Shown here piece by piece: positions 16,956-26,699 of a stretch of DNA of 64,000 nt (positions are counted from its first letter, which is position 1; each line of letters begins with the position of its first letter). The notes below the pieces were generated by a model, which had not been told where the DNA came from, searched no databases, and saw only the letters and a program-made list of their open reading frames with translations. The stretch spans positions 19,760-83,759 of the forward strand of contig NZ_CALXKQ010000010.1 in assembly GCF_944388875.1 (NCBI RefSeq), given 5' to 3'. This DNA comes from an uncultured Brachyspira sp. (GTDB lineage Bacteria > Spirochaetota > Brachyspiria > Brachyspirales > Brachyspiraceae). The translations under genes and the position numbers were made by a program.

Positions 16956-18194
16956 ATGATTGATTATAAAAATGATATTCTAATGTGCGAGGATGTAAAA
17001 TTAATAGATATTGCAAATGAGTATAAAACACCTTTTTATATTTATTCAAAAAATGATATTCTAAAAAAAATAAAAATTTTTAAAGAGGTTTTTTCTGATA
17101 TTGATGATTTATTAATAGCTTATGCTGTTAAGGCAGAGAATAATTTATCCATACTTAAATTAATGGTTAAGGAAGGAATAGGTGCAGATGTTGTATCTAT
17201 AGGAGAGGTTCTAAAATACATAAAAGCAGGCGGAAATGCCAATAATGTAGTATTTTCAGGTGTAGGAAAAACAGAAGAAGAAATAAAAAAAGCAATAGAA
17301 TTAGAAATAAGACGTTTTAATATAGAGTCTATACCAGAAGCCGTTAGAATAAATAATATAGCCAAAGAACTTAAAAAGATAGTAAAATGTTCTCTAAGAG
17401 TTAATCCTAATGTTGATGCTCATACGCATGAAAAAATAACAACAGGAGTTCATGGAAATAAATTCGGTATAAGTATAAAAACTATAAAAGATAATGCAGA
17501 ACTTCTAAAAGGATTAAGCAATATAGAAATAGATTCTCTTTCAATGCATATAGGCTCTCAAATATTAGACCCTGCTCCATTAAATAAGGCAATAATTGTA
17601 ATGAAGGTACTTATAGAAGAGGTTAAAAATATGGGCTTTGATATAAAATCTGTTGATATAGGCGGAGGATATGGGGTAAGATATGATAAACAATCTAATG
17701 GGTTTGATTTTGATAAATTTAAAAGAGAAAGCATAAGTTTATTAAAAGATATGAAGCTAAGCATTACAACAGAACCAGGAAGATATTTCATTGCAGAATC
17801 AGGTGCTTTGATAATGAGAGTAGAATATGTTAAAGAAGAATGGGGAAGAAAATACCTAATACTAAACGGAGGTATGAATGATTATATAAGAGCTGCCATG
17901 TATGATGCTTATAATGATATATTGCCTATCATAAAAAAAGACGGAAAAGAAAAATATGAATTTGTAGGTCCTATATGCGAAAGTTCGGATGTTTTTGCTA
18001 ATAACAGAGAATGCAGTACTATAGAGGCTGGCGATTATGTAGCATTACTTGATTCTGGGGCTTATGGATTTAGTATGTCAAGCAATTATAATTCAAGAAC
18101 TTTAATATCACAAATTATGATAGATAAAGATAAGCATCAATTAATAAGAAAAGCTCAGACTTTTGAAGAAATGATATCTTCTGAAATTATATAA
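16956..18194 (+). CDS. lysA: Diaminopimelate decarboxylase
   Basis: 412 residues, normal length for LysA. It converts meso-diaminopimelate to L-lysine using pyridoxal phosphate. Lys59 in AYAVKAENN is the PLP-binding lysine. SMHIGSQ, the glycine-rich phosphate loop DIGGGYG, TEPGRY and CESSDVFA (active-site Cys at the dimer interface) are all present. A ribosome site AAGG precedes the ATG. It is probably co-transcribed with the deacetylase gene. A terminator follows at 18218-18249. Confidence 0.92.
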   Translation: MIDYKNDILMCEDVKLIDIANEYKTPFYIYSKNDILKKIKIFKEVFSDIDDLLIAYAVKAENNLSILKLMVKEGIGADVVSIGEVLKYIKAGGNANNVVFSGVGKTEEEIKKAIELEIRRFNIESIPEAVRINNIAKELKKIVKCSLRVNPNVDAHTHEKITTGVHGNKFGISIKTIKDNAELLKGLSNIEIDSLSMHIGSQILDPAPLNKAIIVMKVLIEEVKNMGFDIKSVDIGGGYGVRYDKQSNGFDFDKFKRESISLLKDMKLSITTEPGRYFIAESGALIMRVEYVKEEWGRKYLILNGGMNDYIRAAMYDAYNDILPIIKKDGKEKYEFVGPICESSDVFANNRECSTIEAGDYVALLDSGAYGFSMSSNYNSRTLISQIMIDKDKHQLIRKAQTFEEMISSEII

Positions 18195-18217
18195 TATATA
18201 AAGAATAAAAGAATAAT

Positions 18218-18249
18218 AGAAACTAAATAGTATTTATTATTTAGTTTCT
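18218..18249 (+). terminator. Intrinsic terminator after lysA
   Basis: Stem AGAAACTAAAT (18218-18228) with ATTTAGTTTCT (18239-18249), followed by TTTTTCTC. It overlaps the 3' end of the convergent metalloregulator gene. Confidence 0.65.
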
Positions 18250-18662
18250 TTTTCTCTATTAAAAATATTTTCTTTTTTACAATATCCGCACAAGAATTCT
18301 TTAAATTTATGCACAGTATCCTTACTCATAGCATGTTCTATTAGGCATGCCTCTTCATCTGCTATTTTTTCTTCAACATTAAGTACTTTTGTCAAAAAAT
18401 AGTAAAATATAGCATGTCTTTCGGCTATATCTTTACCTATAGCTCTTCCAGATTCGGTAAGTTCTATATCTCCGTAATGCTCATGCTTTATATGTCCTAA
18501 TTTTGCAAGACTCTTAATTGCTGTATTAACACTAGCTTTAGATCTTCCCACTAAATCAGCTATATCTGTTATTCTTATAGCCTCTTTAAAATTCTTTTCT
18601 ACTTCTAAATTGTAGATAGTTTCTAAATAGTTTTCTAATATAGGTGTTATTTCTTGTTTCAT
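18237..18662 (-). CDS. DtxR/MntR-family metal-dependent repressor
   Basis: 141 residues from the ATG at 18662; a longer frame begins at a TTG at 18698 and is less likely. A winged helix (about 10-60: TDIADLVGRSKASVNTAIKS) is followed by the metal-binding and dimerisation domain. RHAIFYYFL and EEACLIEHAMS supply the His, Cys and Glu-His ligands typical of the DtxR family. There is no SH3 domain. It ends in a Cys-rich helix (CGYCKKE). It probably represses iron or manganese uptake genes when metal is bound, but no transporter gene is adjacent. DtxR versus MntR specificity cannot be settled by eye. Confidence 0.85.
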   Translation of the reverse strand: MKQEITPILENYLETIYNLEVEKNFKEAIRITDIADLVGRSKASVNTAIKSLAKLGHIKHEHYGDIELTESGRAIGKDIAERHAIFYYFLTKVLNVEEKIADEEACLIEHAMSKDTVHKFKEFLCGYCKKENIFNREKETK

Positions 18663-18783
18663 AATACTTGATTGTAATATAAAAATGGTATAAGTCAATA
18701 TTTAAATTAAATATTTTTAACTAATTTGAATTAAATCAGTTAATTAAATAACATTAATTTATTATTAAAAAAATTAATTATTT

Positions 18784-18811
18784 TTGACAAAATATTAATT
18801 TTTATTATATT
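18784..18811 (+). promoter_or_regulatory. Putative promoter of the two-component operon
   Basis: TTGACA (18784-18789), a 16-base spacer and TATATT (18806-18811). A second possible -10, TATAAT (18833-18838), lies further down without a good -35. Confidence 0.5.
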
Positions 18812-18898
18812 CTATTATATGATATAATAGTTGTATATTCATAAAAGAAATATATAATTTTTATATAAATAAAATATCTTATTTTGGTGGTTTTTATT

Positions 18899-19582
18899 AT
18901 GGAAAAAGAACTTATTTACTCTGTAGAAGATGATGATAATATAAGGGATCTCATCAAATACACAGTTGAAGAAGCAGGCTACACAATAGAATGCTTTTCA
19001 AACGGTAATGACATGCTTGATGCATTAAAAATGACCACCCCAAATTTAGTATTACTTGATATTATGCTTCCTGATATAGAGGGAACAGAAATATTAAAAG
19101 TAATAAGAACAGATTATGCTCATCTTCCTATTAAAGTTATAATGCTTACAGCGAAGGCTAGCGAAATTAATATAGTTACTGGGCTTAATTTAGGTGCAGA
19201 TGATTATATTCCTAAGCCTTTTTCGGTATTAGAACTTCTTGCTAGAATAAAGGCAAATTTAAGGAAGAAAGATGTCAGGCTTGATGCTGAGGAATTAAAC
19301 TTCGGCGAAATAAAGCTGATAGTGAAGAAAAGAAGCGTATTTGTTGGGGAAAGACAGGTTATTTTAACTCAAAAAGAATTCGATCTTCTAAAACTCTTAA
19401 TGGAAAATGCTAATAATGTAGTTGACCGAGATACTATGCTTGAAGAAGTATGGGGCGTAGATCACTCTATGGAAACTAGAACCATTGATATGCATATAAA
19501 ATCCATAAGACAGAAATTGGATTTGCAGAAAGAAAATATCATAACTGTCAGAGGCATGGGTTACAAATTAACAGAAATATAA
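18899..19582 (+). CDS. OmpR/PhoB-family response regulator
   Basis: 227 residues from the ATG at 18899, which has GGTGG 8 bases upstream; the frame can be extended to TTG 18884 but without support. The receiver domain has EDDDN acid residues, phospho-acceptor Asp54 in LLDIMLPD, Thr in MLTAK and Lys in PKPF. A winged-helix output domain follows (about 130-226: LTQKEFDLLKLL, RTIDMHIKSIRQKL). It is the DNA-binding half of the pair with the kinase gene 15 bases downstream. PhoB-like phosphate control is possible but there is no pst or pho gene nearby. Confidence 0.88.
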   Translation: MEKELIYSVEDDDNIRDLIKYTVEEAGYTIECFSNGNDMLDALKMTTPNLVLLDIMLPDIEGTEILKVIRTDYAHLPIKVIMLTAKASEINIVTGLNLGADDYIPKPFSVLELLARIKANLRKKDVRLDAEELNFGEIKLIVKKRSVFVGERQVILTQKEFDLLKLLMENANNVVDRDTMLEEVWGVDHSMETRTIDMHIKSIRQKLDLQKENIITVRGMGYKLTEI

Positions 19583-19597
19583 TAATTTAAGAAAACT

Positions 19598-21361
19598 ATG
19601 ATTAAGAATATATTTTATAAATCATTATTGATACTTATCTTATCAAGTGCTTTAATGTTTATAGGTATATTATTTACTGTGCAATATAATAATATTATGT
19701 ACAGCCAAGTAATGATAGTAAATATCATGGAAATGCTTGAAAAAGAAATAGACTTATACGATATACAGACAGAAGATGCTTTCAGAAAATTTGTACTTCA
19801 GTCTGATAAAGAAGAATTAAGAATTAGCGTTATCTCAACAAATGGGACTGTAGTTGCTGATACGCTTACAGATACTTCAAAAAACCCTATGGGAAATCAT
19901 ACGAATAGAAGTGATGTTATAGAGGCTTTGCATAGTGCGGAAAATACTCCCGCTTTTTCTATACGTACTTCTATTAGTCAAAAGACCCCTTACATATACG
20001 GCTCAAAAAAAATTAAAGCAGATGACAGCAGAGATTATATATTAAGAATTGCAATACCAATAGACTCTGTAAATAAATATTTAATAAGTTTTTTATTTAC
20101 TGCAGTTATGGTTATAGGAGTTATTATTATAATTATGGCTTTGGTTCTTCCTTTAATGAGCAGAAACATAATGATTCCTTTCTTTATTATAAAAGAAACT
20201 CTTGATGATATATATAATAATAAATCTCCTAAACCTAAAAATCTAACAGGATATAATGATATAAATACTATTCTATATGATATTAATGAACTTGCTGTTA
20301 GTTTGAATGAAAATATAACTGGATATCAGACAGAGAAAGAAAAACTTAATTATGTACTTGAAAATATCGCTCAGGGTATTATCGCTGTTAATAAAAATAA
20401 AGACATATTTTTTATAAATCAGTATACAATGGACTTGCTTGAAATATCTGATTATAATGTAAAAAACTTAAGCGAGATTATTAAAAACTCTGAAGTTATA
20501 GAGAGAATTAATAATGCTATAGAATTAAAAAGATTTTCTAAGTTTGATATAAAAGAACATACTATGGATATAGAGATAAGTATTATACCTATACTTGATA
20601 ATGAAAATATATCAGCTTTAATAAAATTTGAAGATGTTACAGATATTAGAAAAGTAGAAATAGAGAAGCAGGATTTCTTTATAAATGCTTCGCATGAATT
20701 AAAAACGCCTCTTACATCCATATTAGGATATTCTGAACTTTTACTTGCCACAGGAGGCGGTAAAAACTCAGCTGATTTTATCAAAAGAATAAATAATGAA
20801 GCTTTAAGAATGAAAGATTTAGTTATAGATATGCTTACATTAAGCAGAATAGAAGCTAATTGGAAAGAAACTGTTGATGAAGAATTGGATATAAAAGAGG
20901 TTATACTCAATGTATTTGAAAGCAATAGAATAAAAGCGGAACAGAGAAATATGAGTATTGATTTGGATATAGAATCAGCTGTTATAATGGCTAATAAGGA
21001 AAAGATTACAGAAGTAGTTAATAATTTAGTTGATAATGCTATAAAATATACTGATGACGGCGGAACTGTAAAAATATCTCTAAAGAAAAAAGATTCTAAA
21101 GCTGTATTTACTGTAAAAGATACAGGATGCGGTATTGCTCCTCAGTATTTAAATAGAATATTTGAAAGATTTTTTAGAGTTAAAAATAATAAATATTTAA
21201 AAGTTCAAGGCACTGGCTTAGGACTTACAATAGTAAAAAATATATGCAATTATTACAATGCTGATATACATATAAAAAGCGAAGAGAATGTAGGTACTGA
21301 AATGACTGTTGTCTTTAATTTATATAAAGATATTGGACAAGAAAATAAAGAAAAACAGTGA
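19598..21361 (+). CDS. PhoR-like sensor histidine kinase
   Basis: 587 residues. Two membrane helices (about 8-30 and 165-190) bracket a periplasmic sensor of about 135 residues. A HAMP-like linker and a PAS domain (ENIAQGIIAVNKNKDIFFIN) follow. HisKA carries phospho-His in ASHELKTPL (about residue 366), and the ATPase domain has NLVDNAIKYT, DTGCGI and GTGLGL. It phosphorylates the response regulator encoded immediately upstream. The order PAS-HisKA-HATPase and the linked PhoB-type regulator resemble PhoR or WalK. Signal unknown. Confidence 0.88.
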   Translation: MIKNIFYKSLLILILSSALMFIGILFTVQYNNIMYSQVMIVNIMEMLEKEIDLYDIQTEDAFRKFVLQSDKEELRISVISTNGTVVADTLTDTSKNPMGNHTNRSDVIEALHSAENTPAFSIRTSISQKTPYIYGSKKIKADDSRDYILRIAIPIDSVNKYLISFLFTAVMVIGVIIIIMALVLPLMSRNIMIPFFIIKETLDDIYNNKSPKPKNLTGYNDINTILYDINELAVSLNENITGYQTEKEKLNYVLENIAQGIIAVNKNKDIFFINQYTMDLLEISDYNVKNLSEIIKNSEVIERINNAIELKRFSKFDIKEHTMDIEISIIPILDNENISALIKFEDVTDIRKVEIEKQDFFINASHELKTPLTSILGYSELLLATGGGKNSADFIKRINNEALRMKDLVIDMLTLSRIEANWKETVDEELDIKEVILNVFESNRIKAEQRNMSIDLDIESAVIMANKEKITEVVNNLVDNAIKYTDDGGTVKISLKKKDSKAVFTVKDTGCGIAPQYLNRIFERFFRVKNNKYLKVQGTGLGLTIVKNICNYYNADIHIKSEENVGTEMTVVFNLYKDIGQENKEKQ

Positions 21362-21368
21362 AACAATA

Positions 21369-21397
21369 TTGAAAAATACCCGCAGATAGTATATAAT
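21369..21397 (+). promoter_or_regulatory. Promoter of the copper chaperone/ruvA operon
   Basis: TTGAAA (21369-21374), a 17-base spacer and TATAAT (21392-21397), then AAAGGAG and ATG 21430. Confidence 0.7.
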
Positions 21398-21429
21398 TGT
21401 TAGAGGATTAAAACAAAGGAGTAATCAAA

Positions 21430-21639
21430 ATGAAAAATGTAACTATAAAAATAAATGGAATGGGTTGTCAGAACTGTGTTAAAGCGGTTACTGAAGAATT
21501 AAGTTCATTGGACGGAATAAGCAAAGTTAATGTAAGTTTAGAAAATGCATCTGCTGAAGTTGAATATGATGAATCAAAAGTAAGCACTGATAAAATGATT
21601 TCCGCTATAAAAGAATTAGAATATGAGGCTAGCTTATAA
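21430..21639 (+). CDS. Heavy-metal-associated (HMA) domain protein, copper chaperone-like
   Basis: 69 residues, a single ferredoxin-like HMA domain. GMGCQNC gives the metal-binding C13-x2-C16 pair, and the remaining strands (KVNVSLENASAEVEYDE) fit CopZ. It likely binds Cu(I) in the cytoplasm and hands it to an ATPase or regulator, neither of which is nearby. The ruvA start codon is 3 bases past its stop, so ruvA depends on this gene's promoter, an unusual pairing. Confidence 0.85.
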   Translation: MKNVTIKINGMGCQNCVKAVTEELSSLDGISKVNVSLENASAEVEYDESKVSTDKMISAIKELEYEASL

Positions 21640-21642
21640 TAG

Positions 21643-22227
21643 ATGTTTGCTTTTATAGAAGGTAAAGTTCAAATAATGTCTGAAGGCATCATTGCTCTTC
21701 TTTGCGGCGGTGTAGGTTATGAGATTATAGTATCAAGAAAATTTAATGTCCAAAATGATGATAATATAAGGCTATATACTCATCTTATACATAAAGAAGA
21801 TGCTATGATGCTTTACGGATTTAAAACAAGAGAGGAAAAAAAGATGTTTTCTACATTGATAGCAGCTTCTGGGGTAGGTCCTAAACTTGCTATGGAAATT
21901 CTCTCTGCTTATTCAATAGATGAGATAATGCATATACTTTTTAATAAGGATGTTAATTTATTAAAGAAAGTTCCTGGAATGGGATTAAAAAAAGCTGAAA
22001 AACTTTTATTTGAACTAAGAGATAAAATAGAAAAGATAGATATTAATATTTCATCATCTGCGATTAAAAATTATAATGATAATGAAAGCGATGTAATAAA
22101 GGCTTTAATGTCATTGGGATTTTCAAATAATGAAGCTATTAAATCTTTATCTGCCATAGAAAATAAGGAGAATATGAGTACTGAAGATTTAATAAGCCAT
22201 GCTTTAAGGAATTTGAGTTCTATATAA
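21643..22227 (+). CDS. ruvA: Holliday junction branch migration protein RuvA
   Basis: 194 residues, normal length. The OB-fold N-terminus (MFAFIEGKV, GVGYEIIVS), the two helix-hairpin-helix motifs (ASGVGPKLAMEIL and VPGMGLKKAEKLLFEL) and the C-terminal UBA-like domain (about 147-192, VIKALMSLGFSNNEAI) that contacts RuvB are all visible. It binds four-way junctions and recruits the RuvB motor. ruvB and ruvC are not in this window. Confidence 0.93.
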   Translation: MFAFIEGKVQIMSEGIIALLCGGVGYEIIVSRKFNVQNDDNIRLYTHLIHKEDAMMLYGFKTREEKKMFSTLIAASGVGPKLAMEILSAYSIDEIMHILFNKDVNLLKKVPGMGLKKAEKLLFELRDKIEKIDINISSSAIKNYNDNESDVIKALMSLGFSNNEAIKSLSAIENKENMSTEDLISHALRNLSSI

Positions 22228-22305
22228 TTATTTATTTTTTATTAATATTATTGAAAATAAGTAATTATTGAACTATAATATATTTTACTTAGAGGTATAA
22301 TAAAA

Positions 22306-22812
22306 ATGGAAATAGTAATAAAAAAAGCTGAAATTAAAGATGTTTTTGATATTAGTAAACTTCATGCTATATGCTGGAAGGATTCCTATAAAGATATTAT
22401 ACCAGCATCATACTTAAAAAAGATATATTTAGATGATTGGTGCGAAGAATTTGAAGACGGAATAAGCAATAAAACTAGAGAAGCACATATTGCCTATATA
22501 GATGATAAGCCTATAGCTGTTGTTTCGCATGGCAAAAGCAGATGCAATATGGAAAATTACGGAGAGATAATATCATTATACGTTCATCCTATATATCAGG
22601 GTTCAGGAATAGGAAGCATGCTTCTTAAACATGCTGTTGAATATATAAAAGAATCAGGATACGACAATATATGCCTTTGCGTTTTTGATAAAAATGAAGA
22701 CGCTAAAAAATTCTATGAAAAAAACGGATTTAAAAATTCTGGTAAAAAAAATACATTAAAAATAGATGATGAAGATATAGAAGAAACAGTTTATATTTAT
22801 AGTATAGATTAA
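22306..22812 (+). CDS. GNAT-family N-acetyltransferase
   Basis: 168 residues. The fold is recognisable from VEIVIKKAEI-type N-terminus, strand 4 (EIISLYVHPIYQGSGIGSML) with the acetyl-CoA loop QGSGIG, and the C-terminal NEDAKKFYEKNGF motif. It transfers an acetyl group from acetyl-CoA to an amine. This subgroup resembles small-molecule acetyltransferases of the RimI/YjaB type, but substrate is unknown. AGAGGT precedes the ATG. Confidence 0.85.
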   Translation: MEIVIKKAEIKDVFDISKLHAICWKDSYKDIIPASYLKKIYLDDWCEEFEDGISNKTREAHIAYIDDKPIAVVSHGKSRCNMENYGEIISLYVHPIYQGSGIGSMLLKHAVEYIKESGYDNICLCVFDKNEDAKKFYEKNGFKNSGKKNTLKIDDEDIEETVYIYSID

Positions 22813-22892
22813 TAGTTCGATTATACCCACATATTGAAATTTATAACAGTATATGATACAATAAAATCATTATACATACTAGGGGTATATTA

Positions 22893-23303
22893 ATGAATAA
22901 TACAATGACTTTAATAATAGGTATAATACTGACATTCATAATATTAAGTGCAGCAAGAAAAATTATATTTAATATAAGAAGCAAAGGAAAGTTCAAGAAT
23001 ATTAATATAAATGATGCAGTTTCAATTTACAAAAATAATAAGAATATAGGGTTAATAGATGTGAGAAGCTATGGTGAAGTTCAGCAAAGCGGATATATAA
23101 AAAACAGTATAAATATAGCTTTAGATGATTCAAAGTTTGAAGAGAAGATGTCAAAACTTGATAAAAATAAGGAATATATAGTATATTGTGCAAGCGGAAG
23201 CCGTTCTGGTATGGCATGTATGCGTATGTACAAAATGGGATTTACAAATATTAATAATCTTACACATGCAGGATATTTTCAGCTCTCATCATCCTTGAAA
23301 TAA
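22893..23303 (+). CDS. Membrane-anchored rhodanese-like protein
   Basis: 136 residues. One N-terminal membrane helix (about 4-20), then a single rhodanese domain (INDAVSIY, LIDVRSYGEV, active-site loop C99-ASGSRSG). The Cys in a six-residue loop fits sulfurtransferases. Such proteins carry persulfide sulfur or act in redox handling. The gene stands alone between the GNAT and the peptidyl-prolyl isomerase genes. Confidence 0.85.
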   Translation: MNNTMTLIIGIILTFIILSAARKIIFNIRSKGKFKNININDAVSIYKNNKNIGLIDVRSYGEVQQSGYIKNSINIALDDSKFEEKMSKLDKNKEYIVYCASGSRSGMACMRMYKMGFTNINNLTHAGYFQLSSSLK

Positions 23304-23370
23304 TTTACTTGCATATAAATTGTTTTAATGATATTGTATATTATAACAATTTAATAAGGATAAGGGTTTA

Positions 23371-24324
23371 ATGAAGAAAACAATATTTTTTATATTATCT
23401 GTATTTTTGATTCAATATAATCTTTTATTTAATGATGTTGTTAATAGCATTGTAGGTATAGTAGGATCAATGCCTATAACTTACGAAGATTTTATAAGCC
23501 GAAAAGCTTTTTTAACACTGCAGGCTAGATCTGTGGGTCAGAAAGTAAATGATGATATGGTTTATAAGGATTTAGTTGAAGAGAGAATAATGTATTTAAA
23601 GCTTAAAGAATACAATTATGTTATAGAAGAAAATGATGTAAGCAGAAGATTAGAAAATATTGCAAAACAATATAATATGACATTGGATCAGTTTTCTAAA
23701 CAGCTTAGAGCAGAGGGAATATCTTATGAAGAATACAGAAGCTCTATAAAAAAACAAATAGCTATGGAAAACTTGTACGGACTTGTAGTTAATAATGATG
23801 AAATAACAGATGCAGAAGCAGATGAGTTTTACCAAAATTCAAAAGATAAATCAGCATTTGAAGTAGATACATTAGTAAAACTATCATGGATATTTTTTAA
23901 AGCAACTACATTCACAGAAAAAGGCGAAAAGCAGGAATTAGCAGGAAAAGTTAGAGGAATGGCAGCAAGAGGACAGGATTTTGCGGAACTTGCTGAAAAG
24001 TACAGTGATGATGAAGCTACAAAAAACAACGGCGGAGATTTAGGATATAATCTTTTATATGATGCTGGAAAAAGATCATTACCAGCACAGATAAATGCAG
24101 GGTTAAACCTTGCTAAAAGAGGATATAAAGTAGGTACAGTAAGCAGCGTAAGAGAATTGGTTGGAAAAGGATTTTATATTGTAAAAATAGTGGGTATAGA
24201 AAAGGATATGGAAAGCATTAGAACTAGAGTAAAAAACTATCTCGGTGAATCACGCATGAGAGAATCATTTATAAAATGGCTTGATGAGGAAACTAAAAGG
24301 GTTTCTGTTCAATTATACAAATAA
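23371..24324 (+). CDS. SurA/PrsA-type periplasmic peptidyl-prolyl isomerase
   Basis: 317 residues with a cleavable-type signal at 1-20. The SurA-like N-terminal chaperone helices (VVNSIVGIVGSMPITYEDF, RLENIAKQYNMTLDQFSKQL) are followed by one parvulin (PpiC) domain at about 165-265, with KYSDDEATKNNGGDLGYN. It would escort outer-membrane proteins across the periplasm. It has one parvulin domain rather than the two of E. coli SurA. A terminator follows. Confidence 0.82.
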   Translation: MKKTIFFILSVFLIQYNLLFNDVVNSIVGIVGSMPITYEDFISRKAFLTLQARSVGQKVNDDMVYKDLVEERIMYLKLKEYNYVIEENDVSRRLENIAKQYNMTLDQFSKQLRAEGISYEEYRSSIKKQIAMENLYGLVVNNDEITDAEADEFYQNSKDKSAFEVDTLVKLSWIFFKATTFTEKGEKQELAGKVRGMAARGQDFAELAEKYSDDEATKNNGGDLGYNLLYDAGKRSLPAQINAGLNLAKRGYKVGTVSSVRELVGKGFYIVKIVGIEKDMESIRTRVKNYLGESRMRESFIKWLDEETKRVSVQLYK

Positions 24325-24331
24325 TAAAAAT

Positions 24332-24370
24332 ACGGACTTACGCTTTAAAAGTGCAAGTCCGTTTATTTTT
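24332..24370 (+). terminator. Intrinsic terminator after the PPIase gene
   Basis: Stem starting ACGGACTT at 24332 pairs with AAGTCCGT ending at 24362, with an imperfect inner part and a TTTATTTTTTT tail. Confidence 0.75.
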
Positions 24371-24374
24371 TTAA

Positions 24375-26603
24375 TTATTTAACTTTTATTTCTATAGTTT
24401 TAGCTGCAACTCTTTTATTTTCAACAGTAATTTTTATGCTTCCTTTTTTGCTTCCTGATTTTACCCAAAAAGAATAGTAACCGCCTTCAAGCACAGGATT
24501 GTCATTTCCTATAAGCTCCCCTGCCCCTTCAACAGTTATTTTTATAGCTTCATTAATATACGGAAGTCTGTTTCCTATAGCATCGGCAGCTTTTACAGTT
24601 ACTCTAGTACAATCCCAAGAAGAACCGTTATTTATAGAATTAATCTCATCATCATCAGATTTTACTTCTAATTCTTTAAAAGTAGGATTTTTTATGTAAT
24701 TTTTCTCTATAACAGCTTTTCCGTCTATATATCCTATAAGTTTAGCATCTTCCCAATTCATAGAACTTACACCAGGAATATTTCTCTCAAGTTGTATTAT
24801 TACAGGAGGATGATCCAAGCCTTGATATTTTCCAGAAGCAGGATACTCTTTAGCTAAAAGCTCCCCCTTGTAATAGAACTCTACATAATCACAGTTTGTA
24901 GATACCATTAAAGGAGCAACACCGCCTATAGCTCTCTCCCCTCTTGCATATATCGTTATAGGCTCTAATACTATTTCACAGTCTTTATCCATTTGAGAAG
25001 AATATGCACTCGCTGCTAATTTAGGATTTCTAAACATATCGTAAACACCATGATAGCATATCCTATCCCCAGAACCAAAATCATAATGAGTATGATAATC
25101 AAATGCACACCATCCTGTTGAACCAGCTATATTTTTATCTAAAGCAACAGCATTGATTACATCATAATGTCTTTTAGTATGTTCTATTAATCTCTCTTCA
25201 CAGTCCTGCATCTTTGTAGGGAACATGTGTCCATTATATTCCGTTATCATATAAGGAATATTTTTATCCAATTTAGTTACAAATTTCTGAGCTCTTATAG
25301 GATCAGCAATTCCGTCGCAGTTAAAATCATTCATAGTATAAACATCTTCTAAAAGTTCGCTGCCCATTATATATCTTACACCGCCTGTTTGTCTGGTTTT
25401 ATCAAGTTTATGAGCTGTTTTATTTGTTTCTTTATAAAAGCTATGATTATCCTGACTCTCATTTATTCTAACACCCCATATAATTATTGAAGGATGATGA
25501 AAATCTCTCTCTATCATATCGCGTACATTATCTATAGAAACTTTCTGCCATTCTTTATCTCCTATATGCTGCCATCCAGGTATCTCTTCAAAAACCATAA
25601 GTCCTATTTCATCGCATCTGTCTAAGAAATGTCTTGAAGCAGGATAGTGAGAAGAACGCACAATATTAAGTCCCATATCAAATTTTAATATATCAGCATC
25701 TTTTTTCTGTATTCTCTCAGGCATAGCATAGCCCATATATGGAAAACTCTGATGTCTATTTAATCCTCTTAATTTTATTTTCTCTCCGTTTAAGAAAAAA
25801 CCATTATCTCTAAACTCAGCATCTCTGAATCCTATTTTTATAGAAACATTATCATCATTGGAAAGAGAAGCATCAAGTTTATATAGTCTTGGATTATTTA
25901 TGCTCCAAAGCTCTATTCTGTCAGAATCTATACGCTCATTGATTTCAATATCAGTAAATAATTCATCATTCTTTAATGATACATCTTTTTTTATTTCGCA
26001 TATATGAAACTCTCTGTTATAAAGATTAATAGATATTGTTTCTTTTACTGATTCTTTTTTGCTGTTTCTTATTCTGATTTTTCCAGTTATAGTTTGATTA
26101 GCAAGACCTGTAAGCATAACATTTTCTATAGATATATTATCAGCTATTATTATTTGAACTTCTCTATATATTCCGCCGTAGCATAGATAATCTATTTCAT
26201 TGCCGAAAGGAGGTATATCATCACGTTCTACACTGTCAAGTTTTACGGCTATAATATTATCTCCGTCTTTCAAATGATCTGTTATATCATATATAAAAGG
26301 AAGATATCCTCCCTTATGTTCCCCTAAACTTATGCTGTTAATAAATACTTCGCATGCTGCCATTGCTCCTTCAAAATTAATCAATACTCTTTTGTTTTGC
26401 AGGTTTTTCTTATCATATTTGAAAATATTTTGATACCCTGTAATAAGCCAAGTTTCTGATTCATCAAAATAGTGAAGTGGTATTTCATGTACTGTATGAG
26501 GCAATGTTATTTTCTCACCATTTAAATTAGCATCAGTTTTTATATTATTATCCCATTCTTTAAAGAATTTCCAATTAGTATTAAAGTTGATTATTTCTCT
26601 CAT
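24375..26603 (-). CDS. Glycoside hydrolase family 2 (beta-galactosidase/glucuronidase-like)
   Basis: 742 residues. The jelly-roll N-terminus (NWKFFKEWDN, LPHTVHE, INFEGAMAACEVFING-like block), an Ig-like domain, and a TIM barrel with HHPSIIIWGVRINES and MITEYNG follow GH2 order. The acid/base Glu is in NES near residue 380 and the nucleophile Glu near 455. C-terminal beta domains (from about 560) look like the DUF4982/Ig-like modules of Bacteroidetes-type GH2 enzymes. There is no signal peptide, so it acts in the cytoplasm on imported glycosides. Substrate (galactoside, glucuronide or mannoside) cannot be chosen from these motifs. Confidence 0.88.
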   Translation of the reverse strand: MREIINFNTNWKFFKEWDNNIKTDANLNGEKITLPHTVHEIPLHYFDESETWLITGYQNIFKYDKKNLQNKRVLINFEGAMAACEVFINSISLGEHKGGYLPFIYDITDHLKDGDNIIAVKLDSVERDDIPPFGNEIDYLCYGGIYREVQIIIADNISIENVMLTGLANQTITGKIRIRNSKKESVKETISINLYNREFHICEIKKDVSLKNDELFTDIEINERIDSDRIELWSINNPRLYKLDASLSNDDNVSIKIGFRDAEFRDNGFFLNGEKIKLRGLNRHQSFPYMGYAMPERIQKKDADILKFDMGLNIVRSSHYPASRHFLDRCDEIGLMVFEEIPGWQHIGDKEWQKVSIDNVRDMIERDFHHPSIIIWGVRINESQDNHSFYKETNKTAHKLDKTRQTGGVRYIMGSELLEDVYTMNDFNCDGIADPIRAQKFVTKLDKNIPYMITEYNGHMFPTKMQDCEERLIEHTKRHYDVINAVALDKNIAGSTGWCAFDYHTHYDFGSGDRICYHGVYDMFRNPKLAASAYSSQMDKDCEIVLEPITIYARGERAIGGVAPLMVSTNCDYVEFYYKGELLAKEYPASGKYQGLDHPPVIIQLERNIPGVSSMNWEDAKLIGYIDGKAVIEKNYIKNPTFKELEVKSDDDEINSINNGSSWDCTRVTVKAADAIGNRLPYINEAIKITVEGAGELIGNDNPVLEGGYYSFWVKSGSKKGSIKITVENKRVAAKTIEIKVK

Positions 26604-26699
26604 CTTTTATACATACTCCATAATTTTATTATGAAGTATTTTATATTGAACATATAAAAAATCAATTAAGATTTTACAAAAAATAATTATGTATTTTTC

